Shown here: piece after piece, positions 13,981-26,046 of the stretch
Layout: the number at the start of each line of letters is the position of its first letter
Position numbering within the stretch: position 1 is the stretch's first letter
Assembly (NCBI GenBank): GCA_022829145.1
Contig: CM040745.1
Location: 23,528,906-23,592,905, forward strand
Length of the DNA: 64,000 bases
Source: Albula goreensis
Lineage: Eukaryota > Chordata > Actinopteri > Albuliformes > Albulidae
Direction: 5' to 3'
Made by a program: the position numbers and the translations under genes
The notes under the pieces: model-generated
What the model saw: the letters and a program-made list of their open reading frames with translations, nothing else
Database searches by the model: none
Told to the model about the DNA's origin: nothing

Positions 13981-16978
13981 ACATACAATTTATTAACATC
14001 ACCTATTTCAGATGTCACTATCTACTCACCTGATTAATCTATCACACTATACAATTTGTTTTTATATTAGGCTGTGCTATGTCTATGAGGATTGATTTCA
14101 AATCCTCATACCTAAACAACCAATTAACTAATTTTCACAATTACAATGGGCCATTGGTAAAACAATTTTAAGTTGTTAGGCTGTTTAAATCTAAATCATA
14201 TTTTTATAAATTAATATTTTTTTGCAGCAGACTATCATCTTACAAGTGATAACTGAGCAGGCCTGAAGATCCTGTCCTCGCTACGAGCCAGCTGAATTCA
14301 TAATACTAGTGATGTTAAAGAGAGTAATGTTAAACGGCTAAACAAATGTAAATTGTGAACAGTGATTCCAAGCATATTTAATTATGTTCGACACTTAAGT
14401 CTTCGAAAGTATTTAGCAAAGTGTTGGCTGTGATTACGTAGACATCAAATGTGTCATCTTTTGTTGTTTGGGTATAACTTAAAATTAGTGTCTCATTTAC
14501 ACTCTCACTGATGATAGCCGGATACAGAAATGTTTGGATTAACTATTTCTTAAAGATTGTCATATTCAGCATGTGTTTGGAAAAAAAAAGAAGCAGAATA
14601 GACCAAAAAAGTTTTGCTCAGGACCCTGCTGGATGGTTCATCCTGTTACATGAATTGTCCATTTTTGACAGTATCCTTTTCTGGGTAAACCGGTGTCATT
14701 TTTAATTACCTGCGCGCAGTAGGCTATCTATGAACCAAAGGGTAGGTGTGATCTCACGAGAGGTTTCAGTAGGTTAATGATTTGTGCCCGTCATTTATGT
14801 TGTGTTTCCACCATGACCAGCCTACGAACAGTATAGTACATGGAGAAGTATATTATTAACTATTGGCCACCTTGTTGCTTAAGCAGGATAGGTTTGTATT
14901 CAAGCTGAGGCTACAGTCACCCAAAATCCCAATTTTTATGCAGAAATGGTTCATAACCCAGATCTGGATTTCGAATATAGATTCACCTTGGGGTAATTTG
15001 AGCTGTTTTACTTTACAGAAAAAATAAGTCAATATGTTCATATATCAAAGTGAAACCATTTCATATTAAATGGGCATTGAATGACTGACAAAGGATTAAC
15101 GACCGTATGCATAGTATTATTGTCCGTTTTTTTAATACTTATTTTTAAGATGTATCAAGAATGTACCATGGCAGCAACAACCATCAGTTCAGTTTGAAAG
15201 ATAATAAAAGTATTGATATAGGTAGACTTCAGATCATCATTAATGAGAAGGGCAAAATGGGCAATTATAAATAGCCTTAGATTAAGTGTATTTCTAACTT
15301 TCACAGTGGCAGCCTTGTTTATAAATTATATGTATTTTCCATGTATTAGAAATAAGGCTCAAAAGTGAGGTCACAATTACAATGCATGTATCAATTGAAC
15401 TGATTATAAAGGACCAAGTGAATCAATACATAGTTAACCTTTTCTTAAGAAGGAAATGACATGGTATGAGAAATGGTAATGCACTTCAATCAGTTTTAAC
15501 CATGACACTGCCACCTACAGGCCTTTCGTTAGTATAGTTAACATCCACTTATGTTCTTTATTTAAATATTTTGAGCAATTACTCTTGTATTCTTGTCTAC
15601 AGAGGTGGAGAAGTCTTCAACAAAAAAAAATAATATATGAGAAACCAACTGTGTTTTTCTTCATCCGCTACATATATGAAACATAATCAAAGACTTTCAT
15701 TAACTTAAAACTCCAATCAAACTACCCTGAACCATGTAATATATATTTACATTCTTTTTTCAAGAGTTTTATTATGATTCTGCTTCCACAATTCCATAGG
15801 AAATATCATACTTTCCCAAAGGTTTTTTCATTATGTAGTAAATCTATTTGAGTATTTTACAGATACTATCTATTGTATGATTGATATCTGCTCATTGGGA
15901 GGTATTATCCATAATCAGAGAAGCATTTAGTTTCATCGTTTAATGTAGCAGCCTGTAAGTGACAAATGGTGTACATAAAGTGGTTCTCCTTCCAGCTGTG
16001 TCTGAATTTGGTAAATGGTTACTATATAAAACACTATGTATAAGTATGCATCTGAATTTGCAAATAAAAGTGATTCCCCAAAATTTACTACAAAAAGTAT
16101 TGCACAGACATTGCACACTACGATAATACAAATATATGAGTGTGCAATATGGCCCCCACCACCTCCCCAAAAGATTAAAATCAATGGTGCAGTTTTTTTT
16201 TTTTTTTTTGCTATTTCACAAACTGCATACTATTTATATTTAGATTATTGTCACAACTGATTCAAACATTTTAGTTGAAGCATTCATTTTGGCACATCCT
16301 CACAAAGCCAGTCCTGTCCAGGTCCATCCTCCCCCACCAGCTCAGGGCAAAGGGGAAAGACCACAGCAGTCCTTCCTGACACCAAGGCCTACCTCACAAA
16401 GTACTGGTGAGATGCTGCTGAGACACTCTTTCAATGCATTCCTTCCTATTTAGTGCATTCAATTTATTTTTGTTTTGCAGCTGCTGATTCCTAGACTTGG
16501 TGAGGCATTCAAACAGCAGGATTGAGTTGGCCTCCTGCCACATGACCTGAATTCATGGAAGGATGTAAGAGTGTAGAGTATATCATCTACCCATCAAAAA
16601 GACACCCAGCTTGACCAGAAGTGCCTACAAGAGTGATGAGATCAATGAACTTAATAGTTTTAAACCGCTCCCATCCACAGTAGGGCTGGGCCACTTGCCT
16701 CACTAAATGTGGACCTTAGCCAGTAGTGGAGCAGCCTCAAAGACCTGGTTGCAGGCTGTCAAGTGAACATCTGTTAGCTACCTGTAGGACACACAAAAAT
16801 TTAGAATTGGTTTGCTTATTCATTCAATTCAAAGTTTGGGGTTCATTGGACTTGAATATTATATGCACACCAAGAATTGAAAATCATTTCGTTTTTATGC
16901 AGTATCATGTTATTGTCAAATGATAAGTGACATTGTAATGGATGTAAAATTAAGCATAGCACTGCCACATTACTGACA
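13981..16978. other. Intergenic, no gene seen
   Basis: AT-rich sequence upstream (in minus-strand terms) of the putative osbpl6 first exon. No conserved exon found. It contains a poly(T) run at about 16,193-16,210 and short open frames without support. Confidence 0.5.
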
Positions 16979-17241
16979 AAAACAATTTAGTCAGCCACCA
17001 ATTGCACAAGTTCTCCCACTTAAAAAGATGAGAAGCCTGTAATTTTCATCATAGGTACACTTCAACTATGAGAGATAGAATGGGGGGAAAGAACCCAGGA
17101 AATCACATTGTAGGGTTTTTAATGAATTAATTGGTAAATTCCTCGGTAAAATAAGTATTTGGTCACCTACAAATAAGCAAGATTTCTGGCTTTCACAGAC
17201 CTGTAACAACTTCTTTAAGAGGCTCCTCTGTCCTCCATTCT
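16979..17241. mobile_element. Tc1/mariner-type transposon fragment (terminal part only)
   Basis: The stretch from about 16,979, with the phrases TTAGTCAGCCACCA, TTTTCATCATAGGTACACTT, AATAAGTATTTGGTCACCT and AAGAGGCTCCTCTGTCCTCC, matches from memory the terminal and subterminal non-coding part of a very common fish Tc1-like element. The element's transposase would follow, but the copy stops at 17,241 and runs into a TG microsatellite. No transposase frame or second terminal repeat is present, so the copy is dead. Confidence 0.75.
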
Positions 17242-17268
17242 ATATATGTGTGTGTGTGTGTGTGTGTG
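17242..17268. repeat. (TG)n microsatellite
   Basis: A short TATATA/(TG)n tract directly abutting the broken end of the Tc1-like fragment; slippage here may mark the truncation point. Confidence 0.85.
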
Positions 17269-17379
17269 CATATGGAACTGTAAAACTGCACAGAATTTTC
17301 AAAGTTGACAAAATTGCAACAACTTGATCTAAAATATGTACAAAATGGAGATGCATCAAAAAGGAAGTCAACATGTTTC

Positions 17380-17385
17380 TTTATT
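17380..17385 (-). terminator. Candidate polyadenylation signal AATAAA (rbm45 3' end?)
   Basis: AATAAA on the minus strand in the context TTCAATAAAGAAAC. It is one of few canonical signals downstream of rbm45, but it lies 3.5 kb from the stop codon and would need either a spliced or a long 3' UTR. Transcript data are needed. Confidence 0.25.
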
Positions 17386-18673
17386 GAAGACATTTTGTAA
17401 TATATACATGGCAAAAAACAAAGCAATGAAGATGGATTTTAGTTACCCCCCATTTGATGTTACTCCCTTTGCAAATCATACTTTCCATATTGTTTGAACT
17501 TAAGATAGTTTAGAGACTTATTCCAACAGCAGAGGGAGAAAAAGAGAAGAAACACCATGACCGCTTACAGAGTTAGTAGCACCGTCACATAAAGGTACAG
17601 TAGTCACTGTCCGTAGCTATGTGGTTGTGTCATCCTTTCTATGTCCAGTCATGTTGAAGGTCATGTCACTTAATTCTCTGTAGGAACAAAAAGATCATAA
17701 CCATAAATATGCAAGAAAATCCAAAGGGTCTCTATTTCTGCGTGTCGTGCAGAATCATATACAATTGGGTGTCCACTGAGTGACTGACTAAATTACAGCT
17801 GCAACAAAAGCCTGAATCAAAGCCTTTCCTCACACAGTCCAGTTTCATGTTTTCAAGTGAAACATTTTAATACATTTACAGTAGCCATTGAATACCATGT
17901 CAAAGTTTACACATGTGCACAATGGATTTCGGAGTTTGAGGATTTCAAAGAAGTCCTTGACAGTGATCAGAATGTTAAATCTGAAACATAAAACCAAGTT
18001 ACTGAACATACACACAAAAAGCAGATTTCTAGAGATACGAACAGCAGCCGTTTACTGTCTGGTAAACCAAAAAGCCTTTTACAGCAAAGAAGCACACAAT
18101 TACACACTTGAAACACAACAACCACTATAAATAATAATGTGGTTGTGCTTAGTTTCCCAAGGAAGCCTTGGTAACTACAGATGTTTTATGTGCAAGGAGG
18201 GTTTTGTAAACAGATAACTAGCTGTAACTGAGACTATTGCTTTTGCACAGGGCAGCATGTGAGAAATTAGCAAGGAGATAAGAAATGTACACACATAGTG
18301 TTGTAAAAATAAGTATCTTACTGTATAAACTTCACACAATCCCTCAACAAAGTATGTAGCATCCTTGTAAATGAAATTCTGACAACTTCAGGATGGCGAA
18401 TATAAATCTCACAAGCTCTTCACACGCATTTATAAAACTGTTACAACTAATGCAACCAGATACTTCACAAACATAGATATAGATTCAAACATATTAGTGA
18501 TGTATGATTGGTTGGCTGGTCAAGATTTATTGTCCTAAGCTTTCAACAGACAACTGGTTAAATGATCAAATTCTTGAAGAAGTTGTTTTAATTTGACCTC
18601 TACTTTCACAAAGTTCATTGTCAGAATACTTCACTGTACTTTAACATGCACAGGAGGGCGGGCATAGATGCAC

Positions 18674-18718
18674 AGGCACAAACGCACACAAGCGTACACA
18701 CACACACACACACACACC
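18674..18718. repeat. (CA)n microsatellite
   Basis: Interrupted CA-rich tract that becomes a pure (CA)n run at about 18,695-18,717. Confidence 0.9.
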
Positions 18719-20941
18719 ACATAATTTCACATTTCCACTTTAATCTTACTATGCTACAACCTGATATTTGCATTGCTCCTTTTCTTACCTTTTGTACACC
18801 CCTGATTCAGGAGAGTAAGATTAATTTTAAAATAATTTGTATAAGTCATCTATATTACCTAGTCCTGGAAAATGCCTTTTCTTGGATACCAAATATCAAA
18901 TATACCAAGTCCTACAAACAAGTACACTACCATAATGCTCCATAACATGATGGCATGCAGAGAAGTGAACAGCTCCAAGATTTGTGTTAAGATGTATGAG
19001 AAAAACAGTAATAGTGAATGGTTTGAAGTACCACAACATGTAATTTAAGATATTTAAATGACAGAGGACAGATGCTCCTCTACATAGATGTCCTTGTGTA
19101 GTGCAACATTAATGAAATTCTGCTATGGTTATTGAGTTCTTATTTTATGTAATCTTGCACTGCATGTGTACGAAACCTGTAAACTGGTTTAGAGGCAAAA
19201 ATATCCAATATATGACAATATAATTTAAGGCTAAATTTTATACAGTTCATATTACGGGTGGGACAATATGGAAATTTAATATCACAACTATCTTGGCCAT
19301 AAGTATCCCAGTTTGCAATTTATCAAATATACAGTCCCTCTCATCAAGATTTCAGTTATGTATTTTGAACAGAATTTTTCTAAAGCAGCATCCCTGGATG
19401 CACATGATGTCCTTAGCACGTGATCAACAAAAAATATTCACCGGGTTAACGCTCGCTAACATCATAATAGAGACAGTAACACCATTGGCTGCAGTTTGAT
19501 ATCTGTTATCTAGCTATCAAATCACATTTTTCCAATGCTTCTTGAGGCATTAAACAACACCACTAAACAACGGCAATGTGATTTTCAACTGTGTTTACAA
19601 TGAAGAAGATTAGTCATTTTTTTCAGGAAGAGTCTGAACTGTGGTAAGTAGTTATGTGTGACAGAGACATCATACAAGTAAAATGATCGACTACATGCAA
19701 ATGCATGTAAGGTGGAGCTTGACATTAATGCTTGTCTGCATATAAACCTTTTGTTGGACTGCGGAATGCTCTATCAAATTGCCAGATTGGAGAGATGCTC
19801 TCCAGTTTCTGGCAAATATGCAAAATGAATCCAACAATCATTACAAGACTGCACTTATCAAATTTATCCAGTCTACAGTTATCCCAACAATGGTAACTCA
19901 CCAGAATTTCTTGTCTGTGTCCTTTTTTTTTTGTAAATCAACAAAACTAAAATCATTTATCATCCCTACACTGACTGTAATAGTAACAGTGTAATCACTA
20001 GAAAAATACTCATTATGCACTGAAATGATCTAACAGGGCACTAAAGGGTCAATTTACTAACGGTCCGCATGAACAAAATCACTGTGACTAATGAGGTGGA
20101 CTGTGTGTGTTAAAACTGAAAGATATGTATTGCTCATTTTTGCAGGTTAGCGTGAATGAATATGCATAACTGGGTGTCCTTAAGTTAGACCGACAAGTAG
20201 TGGGAGGAGATCATGAAAATGGATTACCCATTCTGAATGATTCAGGAAAAATAATAGCTAATTAATTACTCTAGTGCACTCTCAAAACACACTAATTTGT
20301 GGATAAATTCATCATGACCAGTAAATATAAATTAATAAGGTAGCTAATCATATTACAAGTAAGGAAAGTAACTAGTGCTTAATTCAAACAGTTGTGATAA
20401 TCATTGATTAATGATTCAAACAAAAACTATCAGACAAAAAGCCATCATCTGACAGGAATGTGATTTTTTGTGACACTGACAGTAGGAATAGTGCTAGTAT
20501 CTATAGTTATGATCATTTTAGTCCTGACAAATGTCTTGCCTCTGGCAGACGTCTAGCATGACAGTTTGTTGTAAAGGAAGGTCAAGAAATCTTCCAAACA
20601 CACAAATACCTCATTTAAGTATAGCTGTTTGCAGCTACAGTCATTCATGTAATGTCAGTCACAAGCAAAGAGTGAAATCAGAAAATGTAGAAATAATTCA
20701 GATCTGCACACAAAATAACACCCCTAATTCAGGATCTTAGTACATTGACCCATTAGCCACAATGACTATTTTCTTGTCATTTTACCATGAAAGTTATTTC
20801 TCCATAAGGTTAAGAAGCTCTGACTGAACTTATAGGTGACACTGACAGACTAAGAATGGTCCTCCTTCTTAGTAAGGGTAACTACATAAGGGCACATTGC
20901 TTACCCATTTGTAACACTCACCGAGTCCTGGGGAGACCAAG

Positions 20942-21134
20942 CTAATAGGTCCTCTGCCGCTTGTGAGATTCCTCCTTGGGCGGATCAGCCAGCATCACCT
21001 TCAGCTTCACACCGTTCACCACTTTACCGTGCAGGGCCGCCATGGCATCATTGGCATTTTTCCTCTCTGCATACTTCATGTAGCCCACATTCCGGCCAGG
21101 TACCAAGTATACCTCCACAAGTGACCCGAAACGA
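20942..21134 (-). CDS. rbm45: rbm45 coding exon 9 with stop codon
   Basis: Rest of RRM4 ([20 protein letters not shown] and onward) and the tail [11 protein letters not shown]. The TAG stop is at 20,942-20,944. Acceptor CCTCATAG. Confidence 0.94.
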
Positions 21135-24100
21135 CTATGAGGGGGGAAAAAAAATCTATTTCAACCCACTTGGACCCCCAAGACTCCATAAATGTATTCA
21201 GTGTACTTCAGTGGAAGACAATCAATTCACATCTTTACCAGACATAACAAAAACCCCATGTCCTCCATCTTCAAAATAATCCCAGACCAGCACTCACGCA
21301 GCACAACATTTGCCCACAAAACAGAAATGCCCCTGTTGCCCCTTACCAGAAGACGTCCTCTAGCACATCCACAGGCAGGGGAGCAGGGTTGAATACCACA
21401 AAAAGGCGTTCCTTCACCCAGCTGTCTGAGGGTGCCAGCTTCTTGAGAGGTGGCAGAGCCACATCTGTCTGGACTCTGGGCACCTGAGGAACACTTGGCG
21501 CAGTGAAGCCCTGTCAGAGATAGCCCACAGCTCAGGAGATGCACAGCATAAACTATATACTTACCAATGTGCGCCCTCGTATTTCAGCATCGATGTCAGA
21601 CTATCATTTCAGTGATAGAAAACTGAAATTACCAAATGGAAGACTTTCTTCATCAAAACAAGTCCTTATTGTACAGTACATTATGAAGACGTGGCCTTCT
21701 GGGTCCTATGCACTTTAAACTTAAAAGTTGTTAAACCAATCATAGCTTTCCACCATCCAACAAAGAAAATAAACAGCAATTACAGGTTCTATTTCACTTC
21801 TGATCATGTTACTGATTAGCATTCATGAATACACCCAAGAACAAAAAATTGAACAATCCATCCAATCCAGAGTCACGGGGGGCTGAAGCCTATCCCAACA
21901 TGCAAAGGTAAAAGGCAGGGAGATACCCAGGGCAGGTCTCCAGTTCATTGCAGGGCCAGACAAAAAAACACTTACTTACACAGAGACACAAACAGATCTG
22001 CGGGCAATTTGGCAAGTCCAATCTGCCAAAAATGCATGTCTTTAGACTGTGAAAGGAAACAGGAGAACCTGTAGGAAACCTATGCAGATACAGGGAGAAC
22101 ATGCAAACTCCACACAGAAAGGGTACTGCCAAGTGGGAGGCTTTTAAATCAATAGCCATATGGGTTGGAGGAATCACTGAAATTATATGTATATGTGGTT
22201 TGGCTGGGCTGGGTCTTTGCATTCATATATGCAACCATCCTATCAAGGTTATAATAGAATTGTAAGATTAGTGCAAAACTTAAGCTTACAGCACTGGTCT
22301 TCATCAGCTGTGGGCCAGTGGGGCCATTCCAAACCATTGACATCATTTGTGCTGCAACCAGCTGCATAGCCATCTTCCCCACTGGGCTGTGAAAATGGCA
22401 TGAGTGCTAGGTAGTAATGTTAATCATGTGATACCAAATCATTTTTCACAGGACTAACAAGACCAGAAAGATTCTCCATATCACAAGACATCACAAGTTT
22501 GATTGGATTCCCTTTCTGGTAAAACTGCCCCTTTACAAATAAATGTACAAAAAGTAACCTTCTTGCTTTCCCAAATGCCTTCATTCATGGGAAACAAACT
22601 TCACAGAGGGAAAACCAAGCTGTTGCAAAAGTCTGGTATCATTTTGTTATGTTCAGATTATGGAAAGATAGACAATACCTAAAATGCATGTAATTTACTT
22701 TGTGGGAAATTGACCTTCAAGCAACAGTGGGATTGGCTGAAAATCAGGGCACACTGAGGTTCAGAGACCTGCAATTAAATGCTGAACAAAAAGTACTACC
22801 AACAGCTCTTGTCAGAAAAAACACTTGCATGTCTTTAGGTGAAGATTACATACCTTGACCGATCCTCCCCATCATCTATGTAGGCCACAACAAGACGATT
22901 TCCTGGAGGGTACTCAAACCCGTTCAGCTTCTCTTTAGCATACACTGCAGAACCCAGATTGTTGTAACGAATCATGGCTTGACCTGGGAAAAGCAATACA
23001 TGCCATATACATGTAAAGATGTTATTGCAAAGCACACAATGTACACCTGCCAATTACATGTTTACATAACATGTTACCTTTATTAAATCCATATGGATCT
23101 CTCTGCATTTCACAATAGTCCATTCCAGGGATCAGGTCAAACAGACCGTAAATCTGCTCTTGGGTGACACTTGCTCTTGATGACACCATCAGGCACCTTG
23201 TAATGATGTCAGTGCCCCGGCCATCTCCCATGGTATAATTACTTGCATCAGCTTCAACAAGTGGAAAATAAGAATCAGTAATCAGAGCCTGATCAAAGAA
23301 GGTATATGTGCAGAATTAATGAAAGCCAGCTGCCCAAGATTTTCTCCATGCTACAGAAACATACCAAATGGATAGGCACTCATCCCTGGATCACCCGTCA
23401 TATGGTCTGACCTGGCATTGCTGAAGTAATCATTATCATTGGATGAGTTTTTGGTTCTGGGTTCAGCAAGAATGGCCCTGAATGCTAGGGCAGAGAAGGC
23501 CACATGAACTTGAAATTCAACATTGCAAGCTGTTAAAGTGTAATGCACAAGACAGGAGATTCCTGAGAGAGTAAAAAGTAAACATTTTCTGAAACATACA
23601 ACAAAAAACAGACATAAGACTTTGATTACACAGTAAGGCAGGATATACAAAAAGATTTTGCCAGTATTTACATTCATACATTAATACTCACTTTTGTCAC
23701 AGTTCTCAATGGCGGTGGCTGCTTGAGATGGTTTGTGATACCTTACATATCCCAAGCCTTTACTCTCCCCAGTAGTTTTGTTCTTAATGATAATGCAGTA
23801 TTCTATGTCACCATACTCCTACAGAAACAGATTATATGGACCAGACATGTAGATTTTTTTTTGTCCTGATGAAAAAATATATCAATTTACAAGGTGTTTT
23901 TGCATAACAATCTTCTTAAGCAAATGCCAATGGTCAATGGGACACAAACCCAAATCCCTTCTCCCTTGGCTATGTGCCATGTTTCTACCTTGAACGTTTC
24001 TTTCAAATCATCCTCTGTGAAGGTCTTGGGAATCATGACAAAAATTCTGGTCAGCTCTTCATCTTCCACATCTCTGTGGCTACCTGAAGAGCGTGACTGT

Positions 24101-25340
24101 GCCATGAACACCTATGGATAATAATGTAGAGCATACGAATGAAAAGAAGTTAGTTAAAGAACTGGTGCATTATTTATCAAAAGCATTGCCTTTTGGCCTC
24201 GTCTCTTTGACATGTTAACCTTAATTATGACATTTTCCACCAAAACTGATGGGGTGTTTTTTTTTTTTTTTTTTTGCAAATAAGGTAGAGTTAATGTAAA
24301 GTCAGAAGCTTCAATTCTGTATGACAACCTCTTTCTTAACTCAGGCAACCCAGAGTTTGGGAATCACTACCTTGCAGTGTGCTGACTCACTGCAATCGGC
24401 TACATGCATTGTGGATATGATGTGGTAATAAGGAAACATAAGAACTAGTATTTTATGAATACTATATTCTCTCTGTCTTGTTTATTTATTCATTTATTTA
24501 TCGTTTATTTAACCAGGTAGGTACACTGAGAATTCAATTGTTTTTTCAAATCTCTTCTTAATACCAGATCGAATATTGAATTATTACAGCAGTACAGAAT
24601 AATCATGTCGAGGATCGTCCTGGCACCTTCGAAGCTAATCAAAGGCATACTGCTGAACTGCAGAGCTGACTCGTTGATCATCCGCGTCCAAAAAACTAAG
24701 CTGACCCTTTCCCTCGTGGGAAAACAAGTTAAATTTACGGCACTGTGGAGTTTTGTAACTGCTGCGGTTAAACCATGGAGTAATAATGCAATTTATTTGA
24801 TATGGACCGACGAGACCCATAGTCCAGTACTTTCTCAGTCAGGCGAATGTTAACTACAGACAGTCGTTCACTAACGTTAATAATCTCATCAAATATCCGA
24901 TTTAACACCGTACAGACAGGTCTTTGGTACCTTACACGGAAGTTCTGCAGTTTTATAAGCATTCATTCACTTACCTAACGTTACCTTGCAAAAGTTCACT
25001 CAAATTAAAATGGCTACATTTAACATCCGTCAACAAGCCTGGCAATAGTGAGCTAGCTACTAACCTTTATTGGTTTGGTGCCTTCTACCAGACATTTGCC
25101 GTGCATTTCTTCCATGGCTGTGCACGCCTGTGAGGATTTGGCAAACTTGACAAATGAGACTCCCTTTGATTCTTTTGTCTGCTTATCTTTGACCATCCAG
25201 ATATCCTGGATTTCGCCGTAAACAGAAAAATGTTCTCGAATAACATCTTCTGAGATGGATTTGCTTATCACTAGAAATAAGCGACTGTTTGGGGGGTCGT
25301 CGAGGCTATCTGTAGACGGCCTAAATGAGCAGTCTTCCAT
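20942..25340 (-). CDS. rbm45: RNA-binding protein 45 (rbm45), nine coding exons
   Basis: RBM45 (Drb1) is a multi-RRM protein that binds GA-rich and m6A-containing RNA, acts mainly in the nucleus, self-associates through a linker (HOA) segment and is linked to neural development and TDP-43-type inclusions. Spliced CDS on minus: 25340-25065, 24111-23989, 23818-23692, 23484-23365, 23251-23078, 22983-22854, 22386-22290, 21510-21347, 21134-20942. Every junction is GT-AG and keeps frame; total 1,404 nt, 467 aa (human about 475). Four RRMs: RRM1 with RNP2 LFLVIS at 21-26 and RNP1 KGVSFVKF at 59-66; RRM2 with IFVMIP at 115-120 and KGLGYVRY at 153-160; RRM3 in exons 5-6; RRM4 in exons 8-9. It ends in the conserved KRQRTY tail, part of the C-terminal nuclear localisation signal. 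The start is the first ATG of the open frame before RRM1. It diverges from cycs across a shared promoter. Confidence 0.95.
21347..21510 (-). CDS. rbm45: rbm45 coding exon 8
   Basis: Codes the proline-rich linker ([19 protein letters not shown]) and the start of RRM4 ([20 protein letters not shown]). Acceptor CTGACAG, donor CTG then GTAAGG; leaves phase 2. Confidence 0.93.
21851..22140. repeat. Dispersed teleost interspersed repeat in rbm45 intron 7
   Basis: The segment carries the string CTGAAGCCTATCCCAACATG, a run around CCAGTTCATTGCAGGGCCAG, then GCATGTCTTTAGACTGTG and GGGAGAACATGCAAACTCCA, in the order found in one of the commonest interspersed repeats of teleost genomes. I recognise the consensus but am not sure of its formal family name. 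The copy is degraded and has no open frame of its own. Confidence 0.7.
22290..22386 (-). CDS. rbm45: rbm45 coding exon 7
   Basis: Codes [18 protein letters not shown], the conserved helical segment in the linker between RRM3 and RRM4. Acceptor TTCACAG, donor GCT then GTAAGC; leaves phase 0. Confidence 0.9.
22854..22983 (-). CDS. rbm45: rbm45 coding exon 6
   Basis: Second half of RRM3: [20 protein letters not shown] through IDDGEDRS. Acceptor TTTCCCAG, donor AAG then GTATGT; leaves phase 2. Confidence 0.92.
23078..23251 (-). CDS. rbm45: rbm45 coding exon 5
   Basis: First half of RRM3, ending ...[12 protein letters not shown]. The acceptor (TTGAAG) is atypical, with a pyrimidine tract some 10 nt further away, but frame and homology fix it. 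Donor GTAACA. Confidence 0.88.
23365..23484 (-). CDS. rbm45: rbm45 coding exon 4
   Basis: Codes [16 protein letters not shown] and the low-complexity linker that follows RRM2. Acceptor CCCTAG, donor GTATGT; 120 nt, phase 1 kept. Confidence 0.9.
23692..23818 (-). CDS. rbm45: rbm45 coding exon 3
   Basis: Second half of RRM2, with RNP1 KGLGYVRY and [11 protein letters not shown]. Acceptor CTGTAG, donor GTGAGT; 127 nt, leaving phase 1. Confidence 0.92.
23989..24111 (-). CDS. rbm45: rbm45 coding exon 2
   Basis: Codes 41 residues (93-133), including the inter-RRM stretch [16 protein letters not shown] and the first half of RRM2. Acceptor CCATAG, donor AAG then GTAGAA; phase 0 on both sides. Confidence 0.92.
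24257..24275. repeat. Poly(T)/poly(A) tract
   Basis: 19 T residues in rbm45 intron 1; it may be the A-tail of an old minus-strand retroposon, but no body is recognisable beside it. Confidence 0.8.
24478..24570 (+). repeat. Fragment of an interspersed repeat
   Basis: The run TTTATTTAACCAGGTAGG followed by GAGAATTCAATTG resembles the start of the family seen more fully at about 47.2 kb. Only about 90 bp is present, so the call is tentative. Confidence 0.35.
25065..25340 (-). CDS. rbm45: rbm45 coding exon 1
   Basis: Codes residues 1-92, starting [15 protein letters not shown], and carries almost all of RRM1. The donor is AAAG followed by GTTAGT; the exon ends in phase 0. Confidence 0.93.
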
Positions 25341-26040
25341 TATGTCAGGTCAACGCAAAATATTTTATTAGTAACAACTAATAACAAATAACCGTTGAGA
25401 TGCAGTCTCTCTATCGCCAGTGTGACAGACAGGCTAGCAGTACATGTATTACAATATCTCCCGTCTAATTGTTGCGTCACTAATGCAGGACAAGTTGCCA
25501 GAGAACAGCTCTGAGGTGCATGTACGTCACATTTACATCTACGATAAGGACTCAATGTTTTTCAGAGCGCCATCTACTGACATGGAGACCTATCGGTCTG
25601 GAACGCCGTATTTGTACGCAAGCGCAGACTGAATCCACGTGACTTCGTAGAGCAGAAAGAAATTTCCAGAATCTCCATTCACTGAATGCCCTTTAGTCAA
25701 CCACCGCTTAAGTTTAGTTTTGTGAATGAGATCTGATGTTCCTTATTTAGTTACGTGTATGTATGACATAGCCAACTAGCTACTGAACGGTACATATCAT
25801 CTGTAATACAGTCATATAAACGAGTTACCTTGTCTTAAATAATGGGGATATGATGTGTTCAAATAGTAATTGCATAAACCATACTGGCCGTCTGTCAAGT
25901 AAGTTAAACGCCGCACCCTTATTTGGAAGTGTACGTATATAGTGCTCTCGTCATGTCAATGACAGTAAGACTGAACACGTGACTTAGTACCGCCTGAAAG
26001 TGACGTCATATACCGGTGTCTGTATGTTAGCGCAACTTAA
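25341..26040. promoter_or_regulatory. Bidirectional promoter region of rbm45 (minus) and cycs (plus)
   Basis: Fewer than 830 bp separate the rbm45 start codon from the donor of the probable cycs first exon, and no gene lies between. Seen in the sequence: CACGTGAC E-boxes at 25,636-25,643 and 25,976-25,983, a consensus CRE TGACGTCA at 26,001-26,008, and an NRF-1-like stretch TACGCAAGCGCAG at 25,615-25,627. CRE/CREB and NRF-1 control is established for mammalian somatic cytochrome c. Transcription start sites cannot be placed from sequence alone. Confidence 0.6.
26001..26008. promoter_or_regulatory. cAMP response element (CRE), TGACGTCA
   Basis: A perfect 8-bp palindromic CRE about 160 bp upstream of the probable cycs exon 1 donor. 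CREB sites are known in the rat cytochrome c promoter, which makes the position meaningful. Occupancy is untested. Confidence 0.6.
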
Positions 26041-26046
26041 GTTGCG
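26031..26046. repeat. 16-bp perfect palindrome in the cycs promoter
   Basis: CGCAACTTAAGTTGCG reads the same on both strands. It lies 22 bp beyond the CRE, near the expected transcription start of cycs. It may bind a dimeric factor or be chance. Confidence 0.5.

Larger units (their letters stand above)
17269..20941. other. No coding sequence; possible 3' UTR exon of rbm45 (minus strand)
   Basis: No protein-coding exon is recognisable. A splice-donor-like GTGAGT lies on the minus strand at 20,916-20,921, 20 nt after the rbm45 stop codon, so the rbm45 3' UTR may continue in an exon somewhere in this stretch. A canonical AATAAA on the minus strand lies at 17,380-17,385 (TTTATT on plus), one candidate end. 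A (CA)n tract is at 18,674-18,718. Around 20,040-20,240 there is sequence that might be a decayed DNA transposon, but I could not place it. Confidence 0.4.

Noticed and set aside
20040-20240. Possible Harbinger- or hAT-type remnant
   Set aside because: Some phrases felt familiar from fish repeats, but I could find neither terminal inverted repeats nor a target duplication.
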